Source of the DNA: DYJE01 sp964637565 | Lineage (GTDB): Bacteria > Desulfobacterota > Desulfobacteria > Desulfobacterales > Desulfolunaceae | Length of the DNA: 6,084 nucleotides | NCBI GenBank assembly: GCA_964637565.1 | Contig: CAZWTY010000150.1 | Span: forward strand, 1-6,084 | Reading direction: 5' to 3' | Part shown: positions 1 through 5,525 of the stretch, piece after piece | How positions within the stretch are numbered: the stretch's first letter is position 1 | How the letters are laid out: each line of letters begins with the position of its first letter | Notes under the pieces: model-generated | Told to the model about the DNA's origin: nothing | The model's database searches: none | Seen by the model: the letters and a program-made list of their open reading frames with translations, nothing else | Position numbers and translations under genes: made by a program

Positions 1-126
1 ATTACCCTGCGCAACCGCAGCGATAAACAGACCAAAGCGGATGCCGATGCCAATGATCCAGAACAGAAACAACCACTGCACCAACAGACGGATACGGGTT
101 ACGTTTTTTGCTGACACCGAGTGCAT
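1..126 (-). CDS. Membrane 4Fe-4S binding protein, NapH/NosR-like, N-terminus only (truncated by window edge)
   Basis: Only the first 42 codons lie in the window; the gene continues past the left edge. The ATG at 126 is preceded by a good Shine-Dalgarno AAGGAG at 140-135, eight bases upstream. The visible protein has a basic N-terminus (K7, R11, R13) followed by a hydrophobic helix at about residues 14-37 with the pattern RIRLLVQ...GIGIRFGLF. That pattern resembles the start of multi-helix membrane proteins carrying ferredoxin-type 4Fe-4S clusters (NapH, NosR, CcoG relatives), which are common in Geobacter. No cluster cysteine is visible yet, so the family call rests on the first helix alone. 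In that family the protein moves electrons between the quinone pool or cytoplasmic carriers and periplasmic or cytoplasmic reductases. A strong FNR-type site lies upstream at 190-205, matching those before the cytochrome and hcp genes, which suggests a role in the same nitrogen-oxide response. No terminator is visible after the ATPase gene at 224, so some read-through from the efflux operon is possible. Confidence 0.5.
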   Translation of the reverse strand, partial: MHSVSAKNVTRIRLLVQWLFLFWIIGIGIRFGLFIAAVAQGN

Positions 127-140
127 GCCGAGATCTCCTT

Positions 141-155
141 TATCCTAACGGGATA
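141..155 (-). other. Small inverted repeat abutting the ribosome binding site of the 4Fe-4S gene
   Basis: On the minus strand TATCC (155-151), loop CGTTA, and GGATA (145-141) can form a 5-bp hairpin that ends directly against the AAGGAG at 140-135. A further upstream copy of TATCCT at 168-163 could pair with the same AGGATA, but it probably serves as the -10 element and would not be transcribed. The hairpin is short and weak, so any effect on translation is speculative. Confidence 0.25.
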
Positions 156-162
156 GGTTGTC

Positions 163-168
163 AGGATA
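163..168 (-). promoter_or_regulatory. Candidate -10 element for the membrane 4Fe-4S gene
   Basis: TATCCT (168 to 163 on the minus strand) matches four of six bases of TATAAT. Its 5' edge is 29.5 bp from the centre of the FNR-type site at 190-205, as expected for a class II activated promoter. That would place the transcript start near 156, about 30 bases before the ATG. An overlapping alternative is TATATC at 170-165. Confidence 0.4.
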
Positions 169-189
169 TACCGGTTATCACCCTGCAGG

Positions 190-205
190 CATGACCTGGG
201 TCAAA
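190..205 (-). promoter_or_regulatory. CRP/FNR-family (HcpR/DNR-type) operator upstream of the membrane 4Fe-4S gene
   Basis: Read on the minus strand the site is TTTGAC-CCAG-GTCATG, containing the near-perfect palindrome TGACC-CA-GGTCA. It has the TTGAN-N4-NTCAA architecture of CRP/FNR-family sites. Two sites of the same form lie before the octaheme cytochrome (4054-4069) and hcp (5488-5503). It sits in the short gap between the ATPase stop and the 4Fe-4S start, so its target is the 4Fe-4S gene. The rest of the gap (127-223) shows no gene and no terminator. Confidence 0.65.
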
Positions 206-223
206 AAATGGAGTCACACACGG

Positions 224-934
224 CTATAACACCGCCCGCCCCTCGCCCTCCTCTTCATGGGTAAGACCGTCCCGAATATTGTAGATCCGCTTGAAGGTCG
301 GGATGATCTTTTCATCATGGGTTACCACGATAACCGCTGTCTGGTACTGCTGCGCCATATCATTGAGGATACGGATCACCCCCAGCGCCCGCTGACTGTC
401 CAACGGAGCAGTCGGTTCATCTGCCAGAACAACCGGGGGACGATTGATCAGACCACGGGCAATGGCTACCCGCTGCTGTTCACCACCGGAAAGCTGTGCA
501 GGCATGGCCTTGGCGCGGTGTTCCACCTCCAGGGCGGCCAGTAGTTCCCTGGCCCGCTTGCGTGCCTCCTGATTCGGCACACCGGCCAGCATCGGCAAGA
601 GGGCAACATTATCGGTCACATCCAGAAACGGGATCAGGTAGGGCGCCTGAAAGACAAAGCCGATACGATCGCGGCGCAGTGCCCGCAGATCCCGCACCTG
701 CCAGCCGTTGTCATAGATTACCTCGTCCCCCAGCACGATCCGTCCGGCAGTCGGGTCGATCACCGCCCCCAGGCATTTCAGCAGGGTACTCTTGCCGGAA
801 CCGGATGGCCCCACCAGTCCGATCACCTCACCCGGCGCCACCTGCAGTTCCACCCCCTGCAAGGCATCAACCGCCGTGTCGCCACTGCCGTAGCGTTTCC
901 TCAGTCCTTCAATCCGAATACCGGTTCCTGCCAC
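224..934 (-). CDS. ABC transporter ATP-binding protein of the MacB/LolD/DevA efflux class
   Basis: This 236-residue stand-alone ATPase powers the FtsX-type permease encoded just upstream. The motifs are complete and in order: Walker A GPSGSGKST (42-50), Q-loop FQ (95-96), signature LSGGEQQ (148-154), Walker B VVLADE (168-173), D-loop PLDS (177-180) and switch histidine H206 in VTHDE. The insertion at residues 72-83 and the overall pattern fit the LolD/MacB/DevA subfamily, whose members pair with mechanotransmission permeases rather than importers. The start is a GTG at 934, four bases after the permease stop, with a GGGGGA ribosome site inside the end of the permease gene. The gene closes the efflux operon, and no clear terminator hairpin follows. 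The subfamily is well supported; the transported substrate cannot be read from the sequence. Confidence 0.93.
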   Translation of the reverse strand: MAGTGIRIEGLRKRYGSGDTAVDALQGVELQVAPGEVIGLVGPSGSGKSTLLKCLGAVIDPTAGRIVLGDEVIYDNGWQVRDLRALRRDRIGFVFQAPYLIPFLDVTDNVALLPMLAGVPNQEARKRARELLAALEVEHRAKAMPAQLSGGEQQRVAIARGLINRPPVVLADEPTAPLDSQRALGVIRILNDMAQQYQTAVIVVTHDEKIIPTFKRIYNIRDGLTHEEEGEGRAVL

Positions 935-938
935 CGTG

Positions 939-2144
939 TTATCCCCCTATCGCTTCTGCCGGATCAACCTGCAACGCCATTCGGATGGCAACCAGACTCG
1001 CCAGCGCACAGATCACCAGCACCACCATAAAGCCAATCAGGGAATCAATCGGCACCAACAGCACGTACTTGGGGAAGTAGGGGGCCGCAAAGGTGGCGCT
1101 GATCTTGCCCACCGCAAAACCGATGGTACCCAGGGCCAACGACTGCTGCATGATCATGGCGGCAATGGTGCGATTGCGGGTGCCGATCAGCTTCAAAACG
1201 GCGATCTCACGGATCTTGTCCATGGTCAGGGTGTAGATGATGAAGGCAACAATGGTGGCGCTGACCAGGGCCAGGATCACCAGAAACATGCCGATCTGCC
1301 GGGCCGAGGTGGCAATCAGCTTACCCACCAGGATCTCTTCCATCTGCGTCCTGCTGTACACGGTCAACCGCTTCCAGCGACGGATTGCTGCTGCAACCTC
1401 AGTGGGATCGTGGCCGTTTTTGACCGTCACCAGTACGGCATTGACGTAAGGGTTGCTGCTCTGCGATACCTGCACCGCATTAAGCAGGCCGGGCACACCG
1501 GGGCGGTTGAAGGCCGGATTGGCCTCGGTGCGCCGCCTGTTCTGCCAGATCGCATCGTTATCCTTCAAAAACTGGGCCTCCTGGGCATCCTTGAGCGGGA
1601 TAAAGACCATTGGATCACCGCTTGATGAGACCATGCGGCGGGTCAACCCCACCACAGTGTAGCGGTTGCGCCGGATATCCAACTGATCGCCGATTTTGAA
1701 ACCGGTGGCCAGGTCAACCACCGCCTCGTAATGGCCCCGTGTCATCTGGCGACCAGCCGTCAGATAGGTCGGCCAGCCTGGCACAGCGCCGACCTGCCCG
1801 GAAGCCACCCCCACCACCATAGAACGCACATCCTGCTGCCCTTTTCGTACCTGCATGGTCAGATAGGTAATATTGGCGGCCTCTGCAACCCCCGGCATGG
1901 CCCGGATACCGCGATAGAGATCATCATTGATGCTGGAAGACTCGGCATAGGGGCCCAGCGTATCGCGCTGTACCACCCACAGGTCCGCACCACTGTAGAC
2001 CAGCAGGTCCATGCCGTCATCCACCATCCCCCGGTAGACACCAGCCATGACCAGCGTGACCCCCAGCAGCAATCCCAGACCGACACCGGTAAAGACAAAC
2101 TTACCCCAACCATGCAGTATGTCCCGTCCGGCAAGGCTGATCAT
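939..2144 (-). CDS. ABC transporter permease, FtsX/MacB/DevC-type
   Basis: A 401-residue inner-membrane protein with the layout of the MacB/LolC/DevC permease family: one N-terminal membrane helix (about 16-37), a large periplasmic domain (about 40-280), and three further helices (about 283-307, 330-350, 362-390). After the second helix comes the charged coupling segment KIREIAVLKLIGTRN (310-324), typical of FtsX-domain permeases. The C-terminus ends with the DPAEAIGG form common in the family. Such permeases do not pass substrate through their own membrane channel; they drive a periplasmic adaptor and outer-membrane duct by conformational change. The ATG overlaps the stop of the membrane fusion protein gene (ATGA), so the two are probably translationally coupled. 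Unlike MacB the ATPase is not fused but is encoded separately next door, as in DevBCA-type systems. Confidence 0.9.
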   Translation of the reverse strand: MISLAGRDILHGWGKFVFTGVGLGLLLGVTLVMAGVYRGMVDDGMDLLVYSGADLWVVQRDTLGPYAESSSINDDLYRGIRAMPGVAEAANITYLTMQVRKGQQDVRSMVVGVASGQVGAVPGWPTYLTAGRQMTRGHYEAVVDLATGFKIGDQLDIRRNRYTVVGLTRRMVSSSGDPMVFIPLKDAQEAQFLKDNDAIWQNRRRTEANPAFNRPGVPGLLNAVQVSQSSNPYVNAVLVTVKNGHDPTEVAAAIRRWKRLTVYSRTQMEEILVGKLIATSARQIGMFLVILALVSATIVAFIIYTLTMDKIREIAVLKLIGTRNRTIAAMIMQQSLALGTIGFAVGKISATFAAPYFPKYVLLVPIDSLIGFMVVLVICALASLVAIRMALQVDPAEAIGG

Positions 2145-3292
2145 CGCCTGCCCACCGAAAGCTTTTCAACCAGCTTGATGCGACTCTTACGGGTGAGTGC
2201 CTTGGCACTGTACAGCACCACTCGATCCCCATTTTGAAGCCCTTCCAAAATCTGTACGCGACCATCCAGATCAGTTGCCCCTGGCTTTACTGCAACAAAT
2301 TCAACACCGGCCTTACTCACACGCCAGACACCGGTCCGGTTATCCAGACGATGCAGTGCCGCATTGGGCAGAACCAGCGTTGCGGCAGTCAGCTGGAGGT
2401 CAACCGTTACCTCTGCCAGTTCGCCCAATGGAGGTAGATTTTCTGGCACACGTGCAAATAGCACTTTGGCAAGGACCTCTTCGGTGATGCTGTCGGCCTT
2501 TGGTTCAATACGGGCAATGGTGCCACTTAACAACATCCCCTTGCGTGAACGCAGCTCTATCCGTGCCGGCAAACCGGCCTTGAGCCCGTTTGCCGCGATC
2601 TGATCAAAACGGGTATTGATCCAAACCGAAGTCGGATCAATCAGCTCAATCACAGTTTGTCCGGCAACCACGGTGGTGCCTGGCTCAGCCCCGCGCAGCG
2701 TTACCAACCCGGCAACCGGGGCTGCCAGACGCAGATTCCCCTGCTGGGAACGCAACCCTGTATATTCAGACGTTAGCCGGGAACGCTCTTCTCTGGCTGC
2801 AACAAGCGCCGCATCAGCGGTCTGCAACTCCTGCCGCTTGGCTGAAACTATTTCCTCGCTGGTAGCTTTAAGCGGCAACAGTTCACCATACCGCTGATCC
2901 TGGGCATGCGCATACCGCTGCCTGGCCTCGGCATCGTGCACATTTGCCTCTGCACGCTTGATGGCTGCCTGTTGCGCCTGTAGACGATCATTAAGGTCAA
3001 CCGGATCCATCTCTCCAAGCAGCTGTCCTGCTCTTACCAGGTCTCCTACCTGTACCTGCAACTGCTTGATTCTGCCTGCTGCTGTCGGGCCAACCTGATA
3101 ACTGTAACGGGCCTCAACCGTTCCAACACCGAACACCGCTGGCCTTATAGTCTGTGTTGAGACCGTAGCAAGCGTTACCTCAACCGGCGCCAGCGGGCCA
3201 GAGCGCAGGACAACGTAGAAGAACAACAGCACTAATGGAGCCAGGGCTGCAAACAGAATTAACCTGCGTAGCTTTATCTTTGACGCTGACAT
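2141..3292 (-). CDS. Periplasmic membrane fusion (adaptor) protein, HlyD/MacA/DevB-like
   Basis: Using the ATG at 3292 the protein has 383 residues. It is the periplasmic adaptor that links the FtsX-type permease to an outer-membrane factor. It has one uncleaved-looking N-terminal membrane helix (about 10-29, after basic KIKLRR), the first half of a biotinyl-lipoyl domain (about 65-98, with VGPTAAGRI and VGDLVRAGQ), a coiled-coil hairpin rich in A, E, Q and R (about 100-185), the second lipoyl half (about 186-220, LAAPVAGLVTLR and PGTTVVAGQ), and a beta-barrel plus membrane-proximal domain (about 222-383). A longer reading frame begins at a GTG at 3325, but the ATG at 3292 has a better ribosome site (GGAGAGG shortly upstream), and the 11 extra residues would lie on top of a probable operator. 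No outer-membrane factor gene is in the window. The substrate is unknown. Confidence 0.9.
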   Translation of the reverse strand: MSASKIKLRRLILFAALAPLVLLFFYVVLRSGPLAPVEVTLATVSTQTIRPAVFGVGTVEARYSYQVGPTAAGRIKQLQVQVGDLVRAGQLLGEMDPVDLNDRLQAQQAAIKRAEANVHDAEARQRYAHAQDQRYGELLPLKATSEEIVSAKRQELQTADAALVAAREERSRLTSEYTGLRSQQGNLRLAAPVAGLVTLRGAEPGTTVVAGQTVIELIDPTSVWINTRFDQIAANGLKAGLPARIELRSRKGMLLSGTIARIEPKADSITEEVLAKVLFARVPENLPPLGELAEVTVDLQLTAATLVLPNAALHRLDNRTGVWRVSKAGVEFVAVKPGATDLDGRVQILEGLQNGDRVVLYSAKALTRKSRIKLVEKLSVGRR

Positions 3293-3309
3293 GAGCCTCT
3301 CCAAGCAAT

Positions 3310-3325
3310 GTAAATAATTATTCAC
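3310..3325. promoter_or_regulatory. Probable TetR operator upstream of the efflux operon
   Basis: GTAAATAATTATTCAC is palindromic at 14 of 16 positions, and the symmetry extends one AT/AT step each side (3308-3327, 18 of 20). It lies 18-33 bases upstream of the adaptor ATG at 3292, in the 58-base gap after tetR. Binding there would block initiation of the adaptor-permease-ATPase transcript. It shares 11 of 16 bases with the palindrome at 4021-4036. The assignment to the neighbouring TetR protein is inference from position and symmetry. No confident -35/-10 pair could be picked around it. Confidence 0.6.
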
Positions 3326-3350
3326 ATGGCATGCAAAAAAAATTTGCCTC

Positions 3351-3959
3351 TTACCGCTCCATTAAACGTCGGAAGTTACCCCAAAGTAAAGCCACCTCAT
3401 CCACCAATTTACCTTCAGCCTGATTACCGATCCAGCGCAGCACACTAAACTGGATCATCCCCAAGATGGCAATTGTGGTCTCACGGGAAGATATCCCTTG
3501 CCGCACCGCACCTTCAGCCATGGCTGCTTCAAGCAGGCCAGCCAGGGTCGACTGAAAACTCTCGATTCTGCTGTTCATGATATAGGCGATCCTACCGCCA
3601 GTGGCAATTCCGCCATCAGAGAACAACAGTCGCGGGATGCCGGGATTTTTGGCAATCATCCCTGCGTGGGCCATGATTACCTTTTCCAGCTTATCCAGCG
3701 GCTTGCCGCTTGAGGCAGCCAACTGAGCCGCACGACTGGTGACCTGACTGCCGATAAACTCCACCACCGCCTTGATCACCTCCTGCTTGTTGCGGAAGTG
3801 ACGATAGATGTTGGCCTCGCTCATACCGGCTGCCAGCGCCACCTCATGGATGGTTAGCCCACTGACACCCAGTCTGCCGATAACACTCAAGGCGGCCTGC
3901 ACAATCTCAGCTTGCCTTACGTGTGTTGCCTTTTTTTCGAGCACATTTTGCGATTTCAT
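3351..3959 (-). CDS. TetR/AcrR-family transcriptional regulator of the efflux operon
   Basis: With the ATG at 3959 the protein has 202 residues, normal for the family. The N-terminal DNA-binding domain spans about residues 12-60: VRQAEIVQAALSVIGRLGVS leads into the helix-turn-helix TIHEVALAAGMSEANIYRHF (37-56), followed by the typical NKQEVI segment. The rest (about 65-202) is a helical ligand-binding and dimerisation domain that is not conserved enough to suggest a ligand. A longer frame starts at a TTG at 3995, but that TTG is part of a TTGACA that looks like a -35 element, and the extra 12 residues (MTCSGFRPSYVN) resemble no TetR N-terminus. The ATG has no convincing ribosome binding site. 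By position it probably represses the adjacent adaptor-permease-ATPase genes and itself, through the palindromes at 3310-3325 and 4021-4036 and a half-site at its own start. Confidence 0.9.
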   Translation of the reverse strand: MKSQNVLEKKATHVRQAEIVQAALSVIGRLGVSGLTIHEVALAAGMSEANIYRHFRNKQEVIKAVVEFIGSQVTSRAAQLAASSGKPLDKLEKVIMAHAGMIAKNPGIPRLLFSDGGIATGGRIAYIMNSRIESFQSTLAGLLEAAMAEGAVRQGISSRETTIAILGMIQFSVLRWIGNQAEGKLVDEVALLWGNFRRLMER

Positions 3960-3967
3960 ATTTACAT
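3960..3967. promoter_or_regulatory. Operator half-site overlapping the tetR start
   Basis: ATTTACAT on the plus strand (ATGTAAAT on the minus strand) repeats the outer arm of the palindrome at 3308-3327, where the identical ATGTAAATA occurs. No good second arm is present at the expected spacing. It lies between the candidate tetR -10 region and the ATG, so it would suit autoregulation, but a single 8-bp half-site is weak evidence. Confidence 0.3.
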
Positions 3968-3995
3968 AACTAGGCCTAAAGCCAGAGCATGTCAA
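3967..3995 (-). promoter_or_regulatory. Candidate tetR promoter with consensus -35 TTGACA
   Basis: On the minus strand TTGACA (3995-3990) is a perfect -35 hexamer. With a 17-base spacer the -10 position is TAGTTA (3972-3967), a poor match; an 18-base spacer gives AGTTAT. The transcript would then begin near 3960, almost exactly at the ATG at 3959, implying a leaderless or nearly leaderless mRNA. The weak -10 keeps confidence moderate. Confidence 0.4.
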
Positions 3996-4020
3996 GCATC
4001 AATACATCTCACAAGTCCAT

Positions 4021-4036
4021 GTAAACGTTCATTTAC
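4021..4036. promoter_or_regulatory. Second probable TetR operator, between tetR and the octaheme cytochrome gene
   Basis: GTAAACGTTCATTTAC is an imperfect palindrome with 5-bp outer arms GTAAA/TTTAC plus an inner G/C pair. It matches the palindrome at 3310-3325 at 11 of 16 positions in either orientation, and both are preceded by AT. It lies 25 bp upstream of the tetR -35 and 17 bp upstream of the FNR-type site of the cytochrome promoter, so it could act on either divergent gene. Confidence 0.5.
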
Positions 4037-4053
4037 CACTTTATTTTGCTAAA

Positions 4054-4069
4054 TTTGACTTTCATCAAA
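4054..4069 (+). promoter_or_regulatory. CRP/FNR-family (HcpR/DNR-type) operator of the octaheme cytochrome gene
   Basis: The site reads TTTGAC-TTTC-ATCAAA, with TTTGA and TCAAA as a perfect 5-bp inverted repeat. It differs from the E. coli FNR consensus TTGAT-N4-ATCAA at one base. Its centre (4061.5) is 30.5 bp before the start of the TATAGA hexamer at 4092, i.e. about -42 from the expected transcript start, which is class II activator geometry. The same motif, orientation and spacing recur before hcp. It is the best FNR-like match in the window. Confidence 0.7.
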
Positions 4070-4091
4070 CTTGTTGCATAGTTGCTACTTG

Positions 4092-4097
4092 TATAGA
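4092..4097 (+). promoter_or_regulatory. Candidate -10 element of the octaheme cytochrome gene
   Basis: TATAGA matches TATAAT at four of six positions and lies where a -10 is expected from the FNR-type site. No good -35 hexamer stands 17 bp upstream (ACTTGT), which fits an activator-dependent promoter. The predicted start near 4104 gives a leader of about 42 bases containing the AAGGAGG ribosome site. Confidence 0.5.
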
Positions 4098-4145
4098 TAC
4101 CAGCATCTGGCTGGATAGCACTCACATCCTGAAGGAGGAACGAAG

Positions 4146-5402
4146 ATGCGCGCATTGAAACGGTTTAGCAGCATGCTGATCAGTATGGTTGCCTGTCTGG
4201 CACTGATGCCGGCACTGGCACTGGCCAAACCATCCAACTGCGAGACCTGCCACGCCAAGATTTCGCCTGCCATGGTCAAGGACTTCAACCGGGGCAAGAT
4301 GTCCAAAAGCCTGACCTGCGAGGCTTGTCACGGCACCTATCACACCAGCGAGAAGGATGTGGCAAAGGCCCAACTGCCCACCATTGCCACCTGCAAGCAG
4401 TGCCACCCGGATCAGGCCAACCAGTATATGGACGGCAAGCATGTGCTTGGCCAGGTTGCCCTGGATGCAATGCCCCGTTCCCCCCATCAACCCAAGGCGT
4501 TCATGGCCGGCCAGAAAGGCTGCGGCGGCTGCCACACCCTGGGGCTGGTTGATGCCAAGGGCCGGGAGACCGAAGCACGCAAATACTACAAATACGGCAT
4601 GGACTGCCAGAACTGCCACACCCGTCACGCCTTCTCCAAGGCCGAGGCCAACGAGCCTGAGGCCTGCCAGACCTGCCACATGGGCTTTGACCATCCCCAG
4701 TGGGAGATGTGGTCCGGTTCCAAGCATGGCACCGCCTACCTGACCAACCGCGCCATCAACCCCGGCGCCAAGAACCGCGCCCCCAAGTGCCAGACCTGCC
4801 ATATGCCCAACGGTAACCACCGCGTAATGTCAGCCTGGGGCTTCCTGGCTGTGCGCCTGCCTGAGGCCGATGCCGAGTGGATGGGCTATCGCGCCACCAT
4901 CCTGAAAGGCATGGGGGTACTTGATCCTGCTGGCAAGCCTACCGGTCGTCTGGATGTGGTCAAGGCCGGTAAGGTAGCCCGTCTGACCAAGGAAGAATTT
5001 GACAAAGAGCGGGGCAAGTACGTGGCGATCTGCCAGCAGTGCCACTCTCCCAACTTTGTGAAGGAAAACTTCAAAAACGCTGACCAGATGGGCAAAGAGG
5101 CAGACAAGCTATTCAGTGAAGCGATCAGTATCGTAGGTGATCTGTATCATCAGGGGATTATCAAGCAGAAAGCCGGGCAGCCGTACGCCTACCCGGATCT
5201 GCTGACCTTCTACGATGTTGATACCAAGATCGAGCAGACCCTGTATGAAATGTTCATGGATCATCGCATGAAGACCTTCCAGGGGGCATTCCATATGAAC
5301 CCGGACTACACCACCTGGTACGGCTATGCCAAGATGAAGAAGGATTTGACCGAGATCCTTGAGATGGCAGACGATATGAAGAAGAAAGCCAGCAAGAAGT
5401 AG
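4146..5402 (+). CDS. haoA: Periplasmic octaheme cytochrome c, hydroxylamine oxidoreductase (HAO)-like, probably a reductive type
   Basis: The 418-residue precursor begins with a Sec signal (MRALKR, hydrophobic core about 10-24, likely cleavage after ALA at 27). Eight CXXCH motifs start at residues 32, 58, 83, 126, 154, 174, 215 and 296. Seven are clustered and the eighth is set apart by about 80 residues, the spacing of the HAO family, whose fourth heme is the active-site heme. Ten further histidines (66, 99, 114, 161, 183, 194, 225, 335, 373, 383) can supply distal ligands for seven bis-His hemes. The helical C-terminal region (about 301-418) ends in lysines without a membrane anchor, unlike nitrifier HAO. 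Epsilonproteobacterial relatives reduce nitrite or hydroxylamine; an anaerobic setting beside hcp favours reduction here. The key question is whether a tyrosine crosslinks heme 4 (oxidative type). Eight tyrosines follow heme 8 (334, 347, 349, 356, 367, 388, 392, 394), and this cannot be settled by eye. The ATG has AAGGAGG at 4132-4138. No NapC/CycX-type electron partner is adjacent. Confidence 0.88.
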   Translation: MRALKRFSSMLISMVACLALMPALALAKPSNCETCHAKISPAMVKDFNRGKMSKSLTCEACHGTYHTSEKDVAKAQLPTIATCKQCHPDQANQYMDGKHVLGQVALDAMPRSPHQPKAFMAGQKGCGGCHTLGLVDAKGRETEARKYYKYGMDCQNCHTRHAFSKAEANEPEACQTCHMGFDHPQWEMWSGSKHGTAYLTNRAINPGAKNRAPKCQTCHMPNGNHRVMSAWGFLAVRLPEADAEWMGYRATILKGMGVLDPAGKPTGRLDVVKAGKVARLTKEEFDKERGKYVAICQQCHSPNFVKENFKNADQMGKEADKLFSEAISIVGDLYHQGIIKQKAGQPYAYPDLLTFYDVDTKIEQTLYEMFMDHRMKTFQGAFHMNPDYTTWYGYAKMKKDLTEILEMADDMKKKASKK

Positions 5403-5412
5403 ACAGAACCTG

Positions 5413-5452
5413 AAGACCACCAGCGGTCAAAGGCTGCTGGTGGTCTTTTTTT
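5413..5452 (+). terminator. Strong rho-independent terminator after the octaheme cytochrome gene
   Basis: A perfect 12-bp stem, AAGACCACCAGC (5413-5424) with GCTGGTGGTCTT (5436-5447), closes an 11-base loop and runs into seven T residues (5446-5452). It begins 10 bases after the cytochrome stop codon. It separates this transcript from hcp, which has its own promoter. Confidence 0.93.
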
Positions 5453-5487
5453 ACCCAATCTCAGGGGCTATTTCGAATCAACACATT

Positions 5488-5503
5488 TTTGACCCCCGTC
5501 ATC
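5488..5503 (+). promoter_or_regulatory. CRP/FNR-family (HcpR/DNR-type) operator of hcp
   Basis: TTTGAC-CCCC-GTCATC contains a perfect TGAC/GTCA inverted repeat around four C residues. The first arm is identical to those at 4054-4069 and 190-205, and the GTCAT of the second arm is shared with 190-205. The centre (5495.5) is 30.5 bp before the TATGGT hexamer at 5526, the same distance as at the cytochrome promoter. HcpR, a CRP/FNR-family nitrosative-stress regulator, is known to control hcp in anaerobes such as Desulfovibrio, so it is the leading candidate to bind here. Confidence 0.65.
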
Positions 5504-5525
5504 CTTTTTTCAAACAGGACTGCGC

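Noticed and set aside
496..1625. Plus-strand frames of 194 and 229 codons opposite the ATPase and permease genes
   Set aside because: Both are antisense to clearly conserved ABC transporter genes; they are P/R- or Q/H-rich without domains, typical of shadow frames.
3333..3347. GCAAA-TTTGC inverted repeat with a run of eight A/T pairs after tetR, considered as a terminator
   Set aside because: The stem is five bp and AT-rich, and the T run lies inside the loop and stem rather than after it, so it does not fit a rho-independent terminator.
4055..4082. TTGACT (4055-4060) as a plain -35 with CATAGT (4077-4082) as -10
   Set aside because: TTGACT is part of the palindromic FNR-type site, and the TATAGA hexamer at 4092 has the same spacing to the site as the hcp promoter; the alternative is possible but less consistent.
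4040..4100. Sigma-54 promoter for the octaheme cytochrome, suggested by several TTGC motifs
   Set aside because: None of the TTGC motifs has a GG element at the required -24 spacing; the FNR-type site with a sigma-70-like -10 explains the region better.
4146..4200. Possible lipoprotein signal around C17 of the octaheme cytochrome
   Set aside because: The residues before the cysteine (MVA) are a poor lipobox, and the hydrophobic core continues past it to a better type I cleavage site after residue 27.
4122..4820. A 232-codon open frame on the minus strand opposite the octaheme cytochrome, rich in G, A, L and V
   Set aside because: It lies almost wholly inside a gene with eight heme motifs and a signal peptide; its composition is what the complement of CXXCH-rich, GC-biased codons gives, and it has no recognisable domain.
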